From NCBI RefSeq assembly GCF_017316305.2, contig NZ_CP147250.1, forward strand, positions 2,169,001-2,233,000: 64,000 nt of DNA. The letters are read 5' to 3'. How positions within the stretch are numbered: position 1 is the stretch's first letter; every line of letters starts with the position of its first letter. This document shows positions 8,807 to 16,583 of this stretch, piece after piece. Source of the stretch: Enterococcus sp. DIV1094. Lineage in GTDB: Bacteria; Bacillota; Bacilli; Lactobacillales; Enterococcaceae. The notes beneath the pieces are model-generated. The model was not told the DNA's origin and searched no databases. It saw nothing but the letters and a program-made list of their open reading frames with translations. The position numbers and the translations under genes were made by a program.

Positions 8807-8822
8807 TTGGCATGCTTCTTGC
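8807..8822 (+). promoter_or_regulatory. sigma54 (-24/-12) promoter of the PTS operon
   Basis: TTGGCATGCTTCTTGC fits the TGGCAC-N5-TTGC consensus with the required GG-N10-GC spacing. The PTS IIB start codon is 44 nt further on with GAAGGAG ahead of it. This ties the operon to RpoN and to the activator encoded just upstream. Confidence 0.85.
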
Positions 8823-8865
8823 GTTATAGTTATAGTGTAAAACCAAATTTGAAGGAGTGGAAAAA

Positions 8866-9183
8866 ATGGAGAAAAAAACAATCATGTTAGTATGTTCTGC
8901 AGGAATGAGTACAAGTTTATTGGTAACAAAAATGCAAAAAGCAGCAGAAGAAAAAGGAATGGACGCAGATATCTTCGCGGTTTCAGCTTCAGATGCTGAC
9001 AATAACCTTGAAGCTAAAAATGTGGACGTATTATTACTTGGACCACAAGTTCGTTTTATGAAAGCACAATTTGAACAAAAATTAGCACCAAAAGGAATTC
9101 CATTAGATGTGATCAACATGCAGGATTATGGCATGATGAACGGCGCGAAAGTACTTGAGCAAGCTGAAAAATTAATGAAATAA
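8866..9183 (+). CDS. PTS lactose/cellobiose-type IIB component
   Basis: A 105-aa protein starting at ATG 8866 (GAAGGAG 8 nt upstream; the GTG nine bases earlier lies inside that site). The P-loop-like active site with the phospho-cysteine is LVCSAGMSTSLL, residues ~7-18, as in cellobiose/chitobiose IIB. It takes phosphate from IIA and passes it to the sugar entering through IIC. It is the first gene of the sigma54-driven operon. The sugar is unknown, probably a beta-glucoside or disaccharide. Confidence 0.93.
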   Translation: MEKKTIMLVCSAGMSTSLLVTKMQKAAEEKGMDADIFAVSASDADNNLEAKNVDVLLLGPQVRFMKAQFEQKLAPKGIPLDVINMQDYGMMNGAKVLEQAEKLMK

Positions 9184-9209
9184 TCAATTGGAAAGCTGGA
9201 GGTAGAATA

Positions 9210-9530
9210 GTGGAAGATCAACAGAATCTAGAAGCCATCATGGGATTGATCATGTATGGCGGAAATGCAAAAAGCGATGCAATGGAAGCGATTGCGGCTG
9301 CGAAAAAAGGCGACTTCGATTTAGCGGAACAAAAAATCCGTGATGCTGAAGCCTCTCTTGTCGAAGCGCATCATTCTCAAACTCAAATGCTCACACAAGA
9401 AGCACAAGGAAATCATATGCAAGTGACACTGTTGACGGTGCATAGTCAGGATCATTTGATGACATCGATCGCATTCACAGACCTTGCAAAAGAGATCATT
9501 GATTTATATCGTAGAACTTACGTTGAATAA
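9210..9530 (+). CDS. PTS lactose/cellobiose-type IIA component
   Basis: A 106-aa helical protein of the Lac/Cel IIA family. LIMYGGNAKSDAMEAI lies near the N-terminus; the phosphorylated His is in EAHHSQTQML (residues ~50-60), and the metal-ligand Asp lies in the VHSQDHLM region. It accepts phosphate from HPr. The start is GTG with GGAGG 7 nt upstream. It sits between IIB and IIC, the usual order for this family. Confidence 0.93.
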   Translation: MEDQQNLEAIMGLIMYGGNAKSDAMEAIAAAKKGDFDLAEQKIRDAEASLVEAHHSQTQMLTQEAQGNHMQVTLLTVHSQDHLMTSIAFTDLAKEIIDLYRRTYVE

Positions 9531-9642
9531 CTAAGACCCTTCTTTTTTGAACGGAAGAAGAAAAAAATTTTTGAACGGATTTTTTTTAATTTGATATAAG
9601 GAGTTATTCTTTATATAAAAAAACTTATAGGAGGAAGTAATA

Positions 9643-11103
9643 ATGAATGGATTAACAAGTTGGATGGAAAAATACATCCTTCCAGTTGCCGGAAAAATCG
9701 GCGCGCAAAAGCACTTAGTGGCATTGCGTGACGCTTTTATCGGTACAATGCCTGCAACAATGGCTGGATCAGTAGCTGTAATGATCAATGCAATTATTCG
9801 TGATTTACCACAGCAATTTATTAGTACGTATGCTGACAGCTTAGCAGCAGACAAAGGTTTTTTTGCCGTATTGAATGTGATCATCGGCATCAATGGGTTC
9901 GTTTGGAATGGGACATTAGCAATTGCCGGACTGATCTTTGCCTTCTCATGGGGATATAATCTAGCCCGTGCATATGGCGTCAATGACTTAGCTGGAGGGA
10001 TCGTTGGGTTAGCAACACTGATTCAAGGAATCGCTTTTGGCCCGTCATTATCAGCTGCGTTAAATGTCAATGTACCGCAAAATGTTGCAGACGCGATCAA
10101 TGGTTCAGAAATTGGCGCAACGATTGCTGATGGTACACTATCAGTTGGTTTATGGGGTTGGTTGAAACTAGATCATTTAAATGGTAACGCCTACTTTACA
10201 GTAATGATCATGGGCGCAATCTCGGTTATTATTTTCTGTAAATTGATGCTTGCAAATATTACGATCAAAATGCCAGATTCAGTACCACCGGCAGTTTCTA
10301 AAGCATTTGCAGCAATTTTACCAGCAACGATTTCATTATATGTCATCGCTATCATTAATTATGTTGTTGGACGTGTTGCGGATGGTCAATTGATCATTGA
10401 TTTAGTACAAAAATATATTGCAGAACCATTCTTGGGCTTGTCACAAGGTATCGGCGCAGTATTGATCGTTACAATTTTCGTTCAGATTTTCTGGTTCTTT
10501 GGTATCCATGGCCCGAACGTATTGGCACCAGTATTAGAAGGTATTTGGGGTCAAGCACAATTGATCAATATCGATATCTTCCAAAAAGGTTACAATGGTA
10601 AAACAGGAACTCCCGCAGTATTGGATGCGATCGAAGATGGTAAAGCATACATGTGGGTACGTGGTTCATTTGATGCATTTGCATGGTTTGGCGGATCAGG
10701 TGGTACAATCGTTCTATTGATTGCTATCTTACTATTATCAAAACGCGCAGACTACTTGACTGTAGCAAAACTTTCGATTGGACCTGGTATCTTCAATATC
10801 AATGAACCAGTTATGTTCGGTTTACCAATCGTCTTGAATGCGATCATGTTCATCCCATTCTTAGTTGCACCAGTTGTTGCGACAACCATCGGATGGGTAG
10901 CAACTTATCTAGGATTAGTCGCACCGGTGTCCCAACAAGTAACTTGGGTCGTCCCACCGTTCTTGCTATCATTCCTTGCAACAGGAGCAGACTGGCGGGC
11001 ACCGATCGTTACATTAGTATGTATGGTCGTGACCTTCTTGATCTGGGCACCATTCGTCATGTCGGCGAATAAGATGGATCCAGCAGCAGGGGAGCCAAAA
11101 TAA
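9643..11103 (+). CDS. PTS lactose/cellobiose-type IIC permease
   Basis: A 486-aa polytopic membrane protein with about ten membrane segments. The family hallmarks are the N-terminal MEKYILPVAGKIGAQKHLVALRDAF and, in the second half, FFGIHGPNVLAPV, GGSGGTIVLL and NINEPVMFGLPIVLN (sugar-site His/Glu region). It carries the sugar across the membrane while it is phosphorylated by IIB. ATG 9643 has AGGAGG upstream. The operon has no phospho-beta-glycosidase, so the sugar-phosphate must be processed by a gene elsewhere. Confidence 0.93.
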   Translation: MNGLTSWMEKYILPVAGKIGAQKHLVALRDAFIGTMPATMAGSVAVMINAIIRDLPQQFISTYADSLAADKGFFAVLNVIIGINGFVWNGTLAIAGLIFAFSWGYNLARAYGVNDLAGGIVGLATLIQGIAFGPSLSAALNVNVPQNVADAINGSEIGATIADGTLSVGLWGWLKLDHLNGNAYFTVMIMGAISVIIFCKLMLANITIKMPDSVPPAVSKAFAAILPATISLYVIAIINYVVGRVADGQLIIDLVQKYIAEPFLGLSQGIGAVLIVTIFVQIFWFFGIHGPNVLAPVLEGIWGQAQLINIDIFQKGYNGKTGTPAVLDAIEDGKAYMWVRGSFDAFAWFGGSGGTIVLLIAILLLSKRADYLTVAKLSIGPGIFNINEPVMFGLPIVLNAIMFIPFLVAPVVATTIGWVATYLGLVAPVSQQVTWVVPPFLLSFLATGADWRAPIVTLVCMVVTFLIWAPFVMSANKMDPAAGEPK

Positions 11104-11241
11104 TCTGCTAAAAGGAGTAGGGGCTATGGGCGATGACGATCCGTCAAATCCCTAGCCCTCACTTCATTCAGAAGGAAATCGAGTGAATATGTATAGAAAC
11201 TAGAAGAATAAAACCAATAGAAAAAGAAAAGAGGAAAACAA

Positions 11242-11463
11242 ATGATTTCAATAGCTAGTGCGATGCAACAAGATGCAATCAAAGAATTATTAGAAGGATA
11301 CAATGAAGACGGCATGTCCTTTACATTCAAAGAAAAACAAGGAATCAAATTATTCTTTGAAACAAGTGCAGAAGATAAAGAAGCAGCTGCAAAAACAGCA
11401 AAAGAATTAATCAAAGCTCAACCATGGGGCACGGTATTATATTTCCAAGCAGCAGCAGTCTAA
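11242..11463 (+). CDS. small protein of the PTS operon, unknown function
   Basis: A 73-aa protein, ATG with AGAGGA about 7 nt upstream. It has no membrane segment; it looks like a small alpha/beta domain (FTFKEKQGIKLFFET, then a Lys/Ala-rich helix EDKEAAAKTAKEL, ending in GTVLYFQAAAV). I do not recognise a family. Its place between the PTS permease and the DUF3284 gene suggests a role in the same sugar system, perhaps as a small regulator. It is not a shadow: codon use and ribosome site are normal. Confidence 0.65.
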   Translation: MISIASAMQQDAIKELLEGYNEDGMSFTFKEKQGIKLFFETSAEDKEAAAKTAKELIKAQPWGTVLYFQAAAV

Positions 11464-11486
11464 GAAACAAGATAAGGGTGGTTCAA

Positions 11487-11669
11487 ATGATAAAAAATGG
11501 ATTGTTTTTATGTAGTATTGGTTCACTGATCATACTATATAGTTTAAATCCCGGAACACAACAATATGATATTTATAGTATGGTCACTGGGTTGTTTTTT
11601 GCAGGACTAGGAATCTACTTCTTTTTAAAAGGTAAGAAAAAAGAAGAAGCAAAGGAGAAAAAGAACTAA
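11487..11669 (+). CDS. small two-helix membrane protein
   Basis: 60 aa from ATG 11487 (AAGGGTGG upstream). Two hydrophobic segments (GLFLCSIGSLIILYSL and VTGLFFAGLGIYFFL) are followed by a Lys/Glu-rich tail. There is no recognised family. It is joined to the next gene by TAATG overlap, so the two are translationally coupled. Confidence 0.65.
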   Translation: MIKNGLFLCSIGSLIILYSLNPGTQQYDIYSMVTGLFFAGLGIYFFLKGKKKEEAKEKKN

Positions 11670-12082
11670 TGGAAATCGTTAAAACACTAAATATTCCGGC
11701 ATCGTTTTTCTATGATAAAGTGATGGATTCTGTTCTTTTCGATGTCCGTAAAGCCACTGGGAAATCAGTGACACGCAAACAGTTAAAGAATCTTGAATAC
11801 ATCAAACAATTCTCTCAAAATAATCGTGCACGCATTATAATTGAGGAAGTCATTGATAACCAATCTTATAAATTTCGTACCTCAACAACAAAAAATGATT
11901 TTGTCGTTCATTATCAAATCAAGCCGATCGATGAGAAATCTTGTGAAGTCCATTATACGGAACAGATGGAATCACACGGAATGTTGCAGAAAATGAATGA
12001 TATGATCTTAGGAACAATGTTGATGTACTTTAAAAAGAGACGTTTTAAAAAGATGCTAGGAATGATTGAAGAATCCTATTAA
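11669..12082 (+). CDS. DUF3284 domain-containing protein
   Basis: A 137-aa soluble protein matching the DUF3284 family, often encoded beside cellobiose-type PTS genes in Lactobacillales. The N-terminus (MEIVKTLNIPASFFYDKVMDS) and the beta-strand-rich middle resemble START/SRPBCC-like small-ligand folds. No catalytic residues are evident. It is the last gene of the sigma54-controlled operon, before the terminator at 12175. Confidence 0.75.
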   Translation: MEIVKTLNIPASFFYDKVMDSVLFDVRKATGKSVTRKQLKNLEYIKQFSQNNRARIIIEEVIDNQSYKFRTSTTKNDFVVHYQIKPIDEKSCEVHYTEQMESHGMLQKMNDMILGTMLMYFKKRRFKKMLGMIEESY

Positions 12083-12174
12083 ACGGGTAGCGAATCTGAC
12101 CGTAGCACAAAGAGGATAACTGATGATCAAAAAGAGAATAAGTTGTGAAAGCAATGCTCTGATCCAAAAAAATA

Positions 12175-12231
12175 AGCGCTAAAAACCAAGAATCGGCTAT
12201 TCTATTTTTTGGTTTTTTAGCGCTATTTTTT
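12175..12231 (+). terminator. intrinsic terminator of PTS operon
   Basis: AGCGCTAAAAACCAA pairs with TTGGTTTTTTAGCGCT across a ~20-nt loop; ATTTTTT follows. It is 93 bp after the last operon gene. Confidence 0.85.
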
Positions 12232-12280
12232 AGAAGCGTGTTTTTGACAAGTATACTTTTTAAAGCGATGGTAATCCACC

Positions 12281-12308
12281 TACTATTATTATTAAGAAAA
12301 TAATAGTA
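12281..12308. promoter_or_regulatory. perfect 10-bp inverted repeat upstream of acetyltransferase gene
   Basis: TACTATTATT and AATAATAGTA are separated by 8 nt, 36 bp ahead of the start codon. A TTGACA hexamer lies at 12244-12249. This looks like an operator, but no matching regulator is known here. Confidence 0.4.
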
Positions 12309-12344
12309 CAATTGGTATAGATATTTAAAGGGAGAAGGGGAAAT

Positions 12345-13523
12345 ATGACGGATGTTATAAAAGAATTAGGAAATGGATCGTTAGAAGAAATGTATGCTTT
12401 AGCGACCTATGCCTTTAATTCGCAAGATACAGAAGAACGACGTGGACGGTTCAAGCTGATCGTTGAAAATTCATGGAACTATGGCTTTCTAGATCCAGAA
12501 GGGCATTTGACAAGTCAAGTGATGGCGACACCTTTTTCAGTGGATTTCCACGGAAAAACTTATTTGATGGCTGGGATCGGCTATGTTGCTTCTTATCCCG
12601 AAGCACGTGGACAAGGTGGCATCAATCGGATCATGGAAAAAATCCTTGAAGATTGTCGCGAAAGAAATGTCGCACTTTCGTATTTAGCCCCATTTTCTTA
12701 TCCTTTTTATCGTCGCTACGGGTACGAGCAATTATTTGACCGAATCAGCTATGAACTAGATAGCCGTGATATGCCGGCAGTAAAAAAAACGACGGGCTTC
12801 ATGAAACGCACAACGTTTGAAGAATCTGTGGAAGCGATACGTTCCATCTACGCAAACATGCCCGAGAGTAAAAGAGGCGGTTTAGTCCGTGAAGATTGGT
12901 GGTATTCTTACAAGTTCAAGCAACGAGAAGAGAACCATTATGCACTGTACTATGACCGTGAGGGAAATGCTTCAGGTTATGTTGTTTATAAGTTGGAAGC
13001 GCCCACTTTTGTCATTGTCGAAATGGGTTACTTGAACCATGAAGCGTTGAGAGGATTGATGCGATTCATCGGTTCCCATAATGGCGCATTTGCTTCATTT
13101 GAATATACTTGTGGTTTTTCCGGACACAGTAAAAATTATTTATTAGATAATCCATTTGCAAAAACAACGGTCACACCGTATATGATGGGAAGGATCGTCG
13201 ACATCGAGAAATTTATGCAAACCTATCCATTTGAGCAGGACATCAACTTTGTGCTCCATGTAACAGAAGATCCATATGCAAAATGGAATGAAGGCTTTTT
13301 TGACATTACTTATGTCAATGGAGTACTTGAAGTAAAGAAAGTCCAACAGACGGAATTACCTGTGGTCAGTGGAACAATCCAAAGCATGACACAATTACTG
13401 CTAGGATATCAAACAGTTGAAGCGCTTGCTTTTCATGAAAAAATCAGAGTTGAAAACAAATTGATTGCTGAACTCAGTCAAGCTTTGCCGAGTCAACAAC
13501 CAATTTTAAATGATTATTTCTAA
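12345..13523 (+). CDS. Eis-like GNAT family N-acetyltransferase
   Basis: A 392-aa protein of the length and three-part plan of Eis acetyltransferases. The first GNAT domain has an acetyl-CoA loop at YPEARGQGGINRIM (residues ~83-97). A second GNAT-like half and a C-terminal SCP2-like domain (~290-392) follow. The family includes aminoglycoside acetyltransferases (Mycobacterium Eis), but most members have unknown substrates. AGGGAGAAGGGG precedes the ATG. It is a single gene with no obvious functional neighbours. Confidence 0.85.
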   Translation: MTDVIKELGNGSLEEMYALATYAFNSQDTEERRGRFKLIVENSWNYGFLDPEGHLTSQVMATPFSVDFHGKTYLMAGIGYVASYPEARGQGGINRIMEKILEDCRERNVALSYLAPFSYPFYRRYGYEQLFDRISYELDSRDMPAVKKTTGFMKRTTFEESVEAIRSIYANMPESKRGGLVREDWWYSYKFKQREENHYALYYDREGNASGYVVYKLEAPTFVIVEMGYLNHEALRGLMRFIGSHNGAFASFEYTCGFSGHSKNYLLDNPFAKTTVTPYMMGRIVDIEKFMQTYPFEQDINFVLHVTEDPYAKWNEGFFDITYVNGVLEVKKVQQTELPVVSGTIQSMTQLLLGYQTVEALAFHEKIRVENKLIAELSQALPSQQPILNDYF

Positions 13524-13557
13524 GTTGTAAGAATAGTTTGATAGGGGGATTAGGAAG

Positions 13558-13836
13558 ATGCAAGAGATGAAGTATTGTCAAAGTTGTGGCATGCCGCTTG
13601 ATTCAGAGGAAGTTTTAGGGACAAATAAAGATAAAAGCAAGAATGTCGAGTATTGCAGCTACTGCTTCAAAGACGGTGCCTTTTTAACTGATTATACAAT
13701 GGAAGAAATGATAGACGTGAGCGTGAAACATATGAGTGAATCAGGAATGCTTAAAGAACAAGGCAAGACAAAAGAAGAAGCCCGTGAATTTATGCAAGGC
13801 TTCTTCCCAGAGTTAAAAAGGTGGAAAAATGGCTAA
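13558..13836 (+). CDS. putative zinc-ribbon protein
   Basis: A 92-aa protein with an N-terminal CQSCGMPL and a second CSYC pair about 25 residues later, forming a four-Cys zinc ribbon (Pfam zinc_ribbon_2 type). A helical C-terminal half (MEEMIDVSVKHM, KTKEEAREFMQGFFP) follows. Such proteins are common in Firmicutes and their role is unknown. It starts 34 bp after the acetyltransferase, probably in the same transcript, and a terminator follows. Confidence 0.8.
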   Translation: MQEMKYCQSCGMPLDSEEVLGTNKDKSKNVEYCSYCFKDGAFLTDYTMEEMIDVSVKHMSESGMLKEQGKTKEEAREFMQGFFPELKRWKNG

Positions 13837-13898
13837 AGACCAGTCCGCTTATGATCCAACGATATCCTCTTATTTCTGAATCGATGTTTTGCATAAAA

Positions 13899-13950
13899 AA
13901 ATAAGGCCAAAACCTCAAAAAAGTTAAAACGAGGGTTTTGGTCTTATTTC
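13899..13950 (+). terminator. intrinsic terminator after zinc-ribbon gene
   Basis: AATAAGgCCAAAACCtC pairs with GAGGGTTTTGGtCTTATT and runs into TT; the A run on the 5' side makes it plausible in both directions, also for the tRNA transcript from the right. Confidence 0.75.
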
Positions 13951-13994
13951 TTATAATCGAATACTTTTGGCGCAAACTTTGATAAGTTCTTAAA

Positions 13995-14068
13995 CGTTCC
14001 TGACTGGAATTGAACCAGCGACCTATCGCTTAGGAGGCGATTGCTCTATCCTACTGAGCTACAGGAAC
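13995..14068 (-). tRNA. tRNA-Arg (anticodon CCU)
   Basis: The cloverleaf can be drawn by eye. The acceptor is GTTCCTG/CAGGAAC. The D arm is GCTC...GAGC and the anticodon stem is ATCGC/GCGAT with loop CTCCTAA (anticodon CCT, reads AGG). The T arm is CTGG-TTCAATT-CCAG. The discriminator base is G and CCA is not encoded. It stands alone; no integrated element adjoins it. Confidence 0.95.
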
Positions 14069-14084
14069 AAGTAGTAACACTATT

Positions 14085-14113
14085 ATTTTAGCGTTTTAAA
14101 GGAATAGTTGCAA
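14085..14113 (-). promoter_or_regulatory. promoter of tRNA-Arg
   Basis: On the minus strand TTGCAA, exactly 17 bp, TAAAAT; the tRNA begins 16 bp after the -10. Confidence 0.7.
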
Positions 14114-14189
14114 GCTGATTTTGAAGCAAAACGTTTCCAATAAAGGAATCTAGAGTGGTAGAATGAGGGTGTTGAAGGGGGTTTTGATT

Positions 14190-14354
14190 ATGACTGAGAA
14201 ACCAAAAGAAGAAGTAATTGCGGAACGTTTGGATGAAACAAAAAAAGAACGGGAAGAAATTACGAAAGATGCGATACAAAAACATGAAGAAGACAAACCA
14301 GAACACAAAGAAAGTCGCAAATTTACGTTTACTAAAAAAGAAGATTTATTGTAA
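14190..14354 (+). CDS. small highly charged protein, unknown function
   Basis: 54 aa from ATG 14190 with GAAGGGGG 8 nt upstream (an in-frame ATG at 14163 lacks such a site). Nearly half the residues are Glu, Lys, Asp or Arg (DETKKEREEITKDAIQKHEE), suggesting a soluble helix or disordered protein. No family is recognised. A strong bidirectional terminator follows at once, which supports it as a real single-gene unit. Confidence 0.5.
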   Translation: MTEKPKEEVIAERLDETKKEREEITKDAIQKHEEDKPEHKESRKFTFTKKEDLL

Positions 14355-14365
14355 AGCGTGTATAC

Positions 14366-14407
14366 ACAAACAGACCTGGACATCATGTCCAGGTCTGTTT
14401 GTTTTTA
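14366..14407. terminator. bidirectional intrinsic terminator
   Basis: ACAAACAGACCTGGAC-atcat-GTCCAGGTCTGTTTGT is a perfect 16-bp stem followed by TTTT on the plus strand, between the convergent small gene and the aminopeptidase gene. Confidence 0.88.
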
Positions 14408-15640
14408 TCAAGCCCAGTCGCCGTTTCTGAAAATCGGCACTCTTGAGCCATCTTCACGAATACCATCGATATCCATTTGATCAGAACCTACCATGAAATC
14501 GACATGTGTTTGGCTTCGATTCAAGCCTGCAGCTGCCAATTCGTCATCGGTCATTTCTGTTCCGCCTTGGACACTAAACGCATAAGCTGAACCAAGTGCT
14601 AAATGGTTTGACGCATTTTCATCAAATAATGTGTTGTAGAAGATGATTCCTGATTGTGAAATCGGTGAAGGGTCAGGCACTAAAGCAACTTCGCCTAAAC
14701 GTCGTGCGCCTTCATCTGTATCTAAAAGTTTTGCTAAGACTTCTTGCCCTTGTTCTGCTGAGAAATCAACAACTTTTCCTTCTTTAAAAGTAAATTTCAT
14801 TCCAGTAATAGTCGTTCCTGCATAACTCAAAGGTTTTGTGCTTGAAATGTATCCATCAACACGATGGCTATCAGGTGCAGTGAATACTTCTTCGGTTGGC
14901 ATATTTGCCATGAATTTTTCTTCACGAGCATTATAGCTTCCAGCACCCTCCCATAAGTGGTTTTTCGGTAAACCGATCACGATGTCTGTTCCTGGGGCAG
15001 TGTAGTGTAAAGCTGAGAATTGTTCTTTGTTCAATTCTGCCGCTTTTGCCGCTAATTTTTCGTCGTGATTTTTCCAAGCAATCACTGGATCTGCTTCATA
15101 AATGCGTGTTGTTTTGAAAATCTCATTCCATAATGCGTCGACTTGTTTTTCCTCTGGAAGGTCAGGGAAGACTTTTGCTGCCCATTGTTTTCCAGCAGCA
15201 GCTACGACTGTCCAACTTACTTTATTTGATTGCGTTGCTTTTCTTAGATTCATCAATGCTTTGCCAACTGCTGATTGGTAACTTGCTACACGGTCGTTGT
15301 CGACACCTGCGAATGCGTCTGGATCAGAAGAGACGACGCTGATTCTGCTCGCGCCTTTTTCAATCCAATCATCTGCTTGATCGATTTTGTATTGTGGGAC
15401 TTCTGTGATTCGATCATCTGCTGCATGAGTCAGGAATTCTTTTTGGATGATATCATCCGTCCATTGAACGATCACTTCAGCTGCTCCTAAACGGTAGGCT
15501 TCTTTCGTGATCAGGCGAGCTAAATCAGCTTGTTCTACATTGATTTGTAAGACTACTGTATGCCCTTTCGACACGTTTACCCCTGTTTCTGCAATTAAAC
15601 GTGCGTATTTTTCTAAATTTTCATTAAAATCAGGTGACAT
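14408..15640 (-). CDS. pepS: M29-family aminopeptidase (PepS/AmpS type)
   Basis: A 410-aa metallo-aminopeptidase of the thermophilic-aminopeptidase (M29) family, which releases N-terminal residues from peptides in the cytoplasm. Conserved stretches include VVIGLPKNHLWEGAG, NMPTEEVFTAPDSHRVDG (metal Glu), AEQGQEVLAKLL, RLGEVALVPDPSPISQSG and NTLFDENASNHLALG, with HVDFMVGS near the end supplying ligands. ATG 15640 has GAGGAGG about 9 nt upstream, so it is preferred over an in-frame ATG at 15658 that lies upstream of that site. Confidence 0.92.
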   Translation of the reverse strand: MSPDFNENLEKYARLIAETGVNVSKGHTVVLQINVEQADLARLITKEAYRLGAAEVIVQWTDDIIQKEFLTHAADDRITEVPQYKIDQADDWIEKGASRISVVSSDPDAFAGVDNDRVASYQSAVGKALMNLRKATQSNKVSWTVVAAAGKQWAAKVFPDLPEEKQVDALWNEIFKTTRIYEADPVIAWKNHDEKLAAKAAELNKEQFSALHYTAPGTDIVIGLPKNHLWEGAGSYNAREEKFMANMPTEEVFTAPDSHRVDGYISSTKPLSYAGTTITGMKFTFKEGKVVDFSAEQGQEVLAKLLDTDEGARRLGEVALVPDPSPISQSGIIFYNTLFDENASNHLALGSAYAFSVQGGTEMTDDELAAAGLNRSQTHVDFMVGSDQMDIDGIREDGSRVPIFRNGDWA

Positions 15641-15678
15641 AATTAAATTCCTCCTCATCGTATTTTTGGTAATTACTC

Positions 15679-15708
15679 ATTATATAATAACATTTAATTA
15701 GAAGTGAA
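15679..15708 (-). promoter_or_regulatory. promoter of the aminopeptidase gene
   Basis: Minus strand TTCACT, 18 bp, perfect TATAAT, about 39 bp before the ATG. Confidence 0.6.
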
Positions 15709-15818
15709 ACAAATAAACATCTGATAAAATAATCATTTGTTTTTAATTAGAAAACAAAAAAATGCGTTAATATCCGTCAATAAAGGCAGAAAAATTTGCA
15801 AAAAAATAAAAAAACAAG

Positions 15819-15847
15819 TTTTGCTTATTAGAAAAAAATGGTACAAT
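15819..15847 (+). promoter_or_regulatory. promoter of the TetR-type gene
   Basis: TTTTGC, 17 bp, TACAAT, in A-rich DNA, about 54 bp ahead of the start codon. The -35 is weak. Confidence 0.45.
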
Positions 15848-15901
15848 AGTACTAATCAATGGTGGAAGCGTTATAAAAAATTTCAAGGAGATTAGAAAAT
15901 T

Positions 15902-16471
15902 ATGGCAAGAAAAAAAACAATAACGAAAGAGCAGATTTTGGCCGCCGCCTATGAAGTTGCAGCCAATGAAGGATTTTCAAAATTCACTGCGAGAAACATT
16001 GCAAATAAAATGAACTGCTCTACACAACCAATCTATTTAGAGTTTAAAAATATGGATGATTTGAAACATGCGTTGTTTGAGCAAATCTACGATTATCTAA
16101 AATACGAAGTCTTTCCTGTAGAACATACCGGCAACACGATTGTCGATCTAGCGCTGAATTACATCCATTTCGCAAATCGTGAAAAGAAATTATATAGCTC
16201 CCTTTACTTGGAAGAGTATGGTGGCGGAAGAGAGATGCAAAATTTCTCCTATAATTACTTTATGGACGTAGTGAAAGAAGATCCAAAGTACATGGACTTG
16301 CCAAATGATAAACTAGTTTCGCTTCTCAACGGGACTTGGATCATTGCAACAGGTATCGCAGCCTTGATGTCATCGAATATCATCCATCCGACTGATATAC
16401 AGATCGAAAAGATGATCCAAGATAGTATCAATGCCATTCTAAGCTTAAAAGATCCGATTGAAGTAGACTGA
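15902..16471 (+). CDS. TetR/AcrR family transcriptional regulator
   Basis: A 189-aa regulator with an N-terminal TetR helix-turn-helix (KEQILAAAYEVAANEGFSKFTARNIANKMNCSTQPIYLEF, residues ~8-50) and a divergent ligand-binding helical domain. The recognition helix ends in QPIYLEFKN. Ligand and targets are unknown; the neighbouring aminopeptidase and flavodoxin genes are on the other strand. AAGGAGATT precedes the ATG. Confidence 0.85.
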   Translation: MARKKTITKEQILAAAYEVAANEGFSKFTARNIANKMNCSTQPIYLEFKNMDDLKHALFEQIYDYLKYEVFPVEHTGNTIVDLALNYIHFANREKKLYSSLYLEEYGGGREMQNFSYNYFMDVVKEDPKYMDLPNDKLVSLLNGTWIIATGIAALMSSNIIHPTDIQIEKMIQDSINAILSLKDPIEVD

Positions 16472-16542
16472 TTCGTTTATTTGAAAATTGATCGACCCCA
16501 TTTGATAGTAATGCCTTGATTTACAAAACGTAATGCTTCTAA

Positions 16543-16581
16543 ACAAAAAGAAGGATGTGGTAAACACATCCTTCTTTTTGT
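16543..16581. terminator. bidirectional terminator between TetR gene and flavodoxin gene
   Basis: ACAAAAAGAAGGATGTG pairs perfectly with CACATCCTTCTTTTTGT across a 5-nt loop; A and T runs inside the stem serve both strands. Confidence 0.85.
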
Positions 16582-16583
16582 GA

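Noticed and set aside
9531..9983. Minus-strand open frame opposite PTS IIC
   Set aside because: Composition follows the complement of a membrane-protein gene; no start site or similarity.
13995..14068. tRNA-Arg as attachment site of an integrated element
   Set aside because: No integrase, no direct repeat of the tRNA end and ordinary housekeeping genes on both sides.
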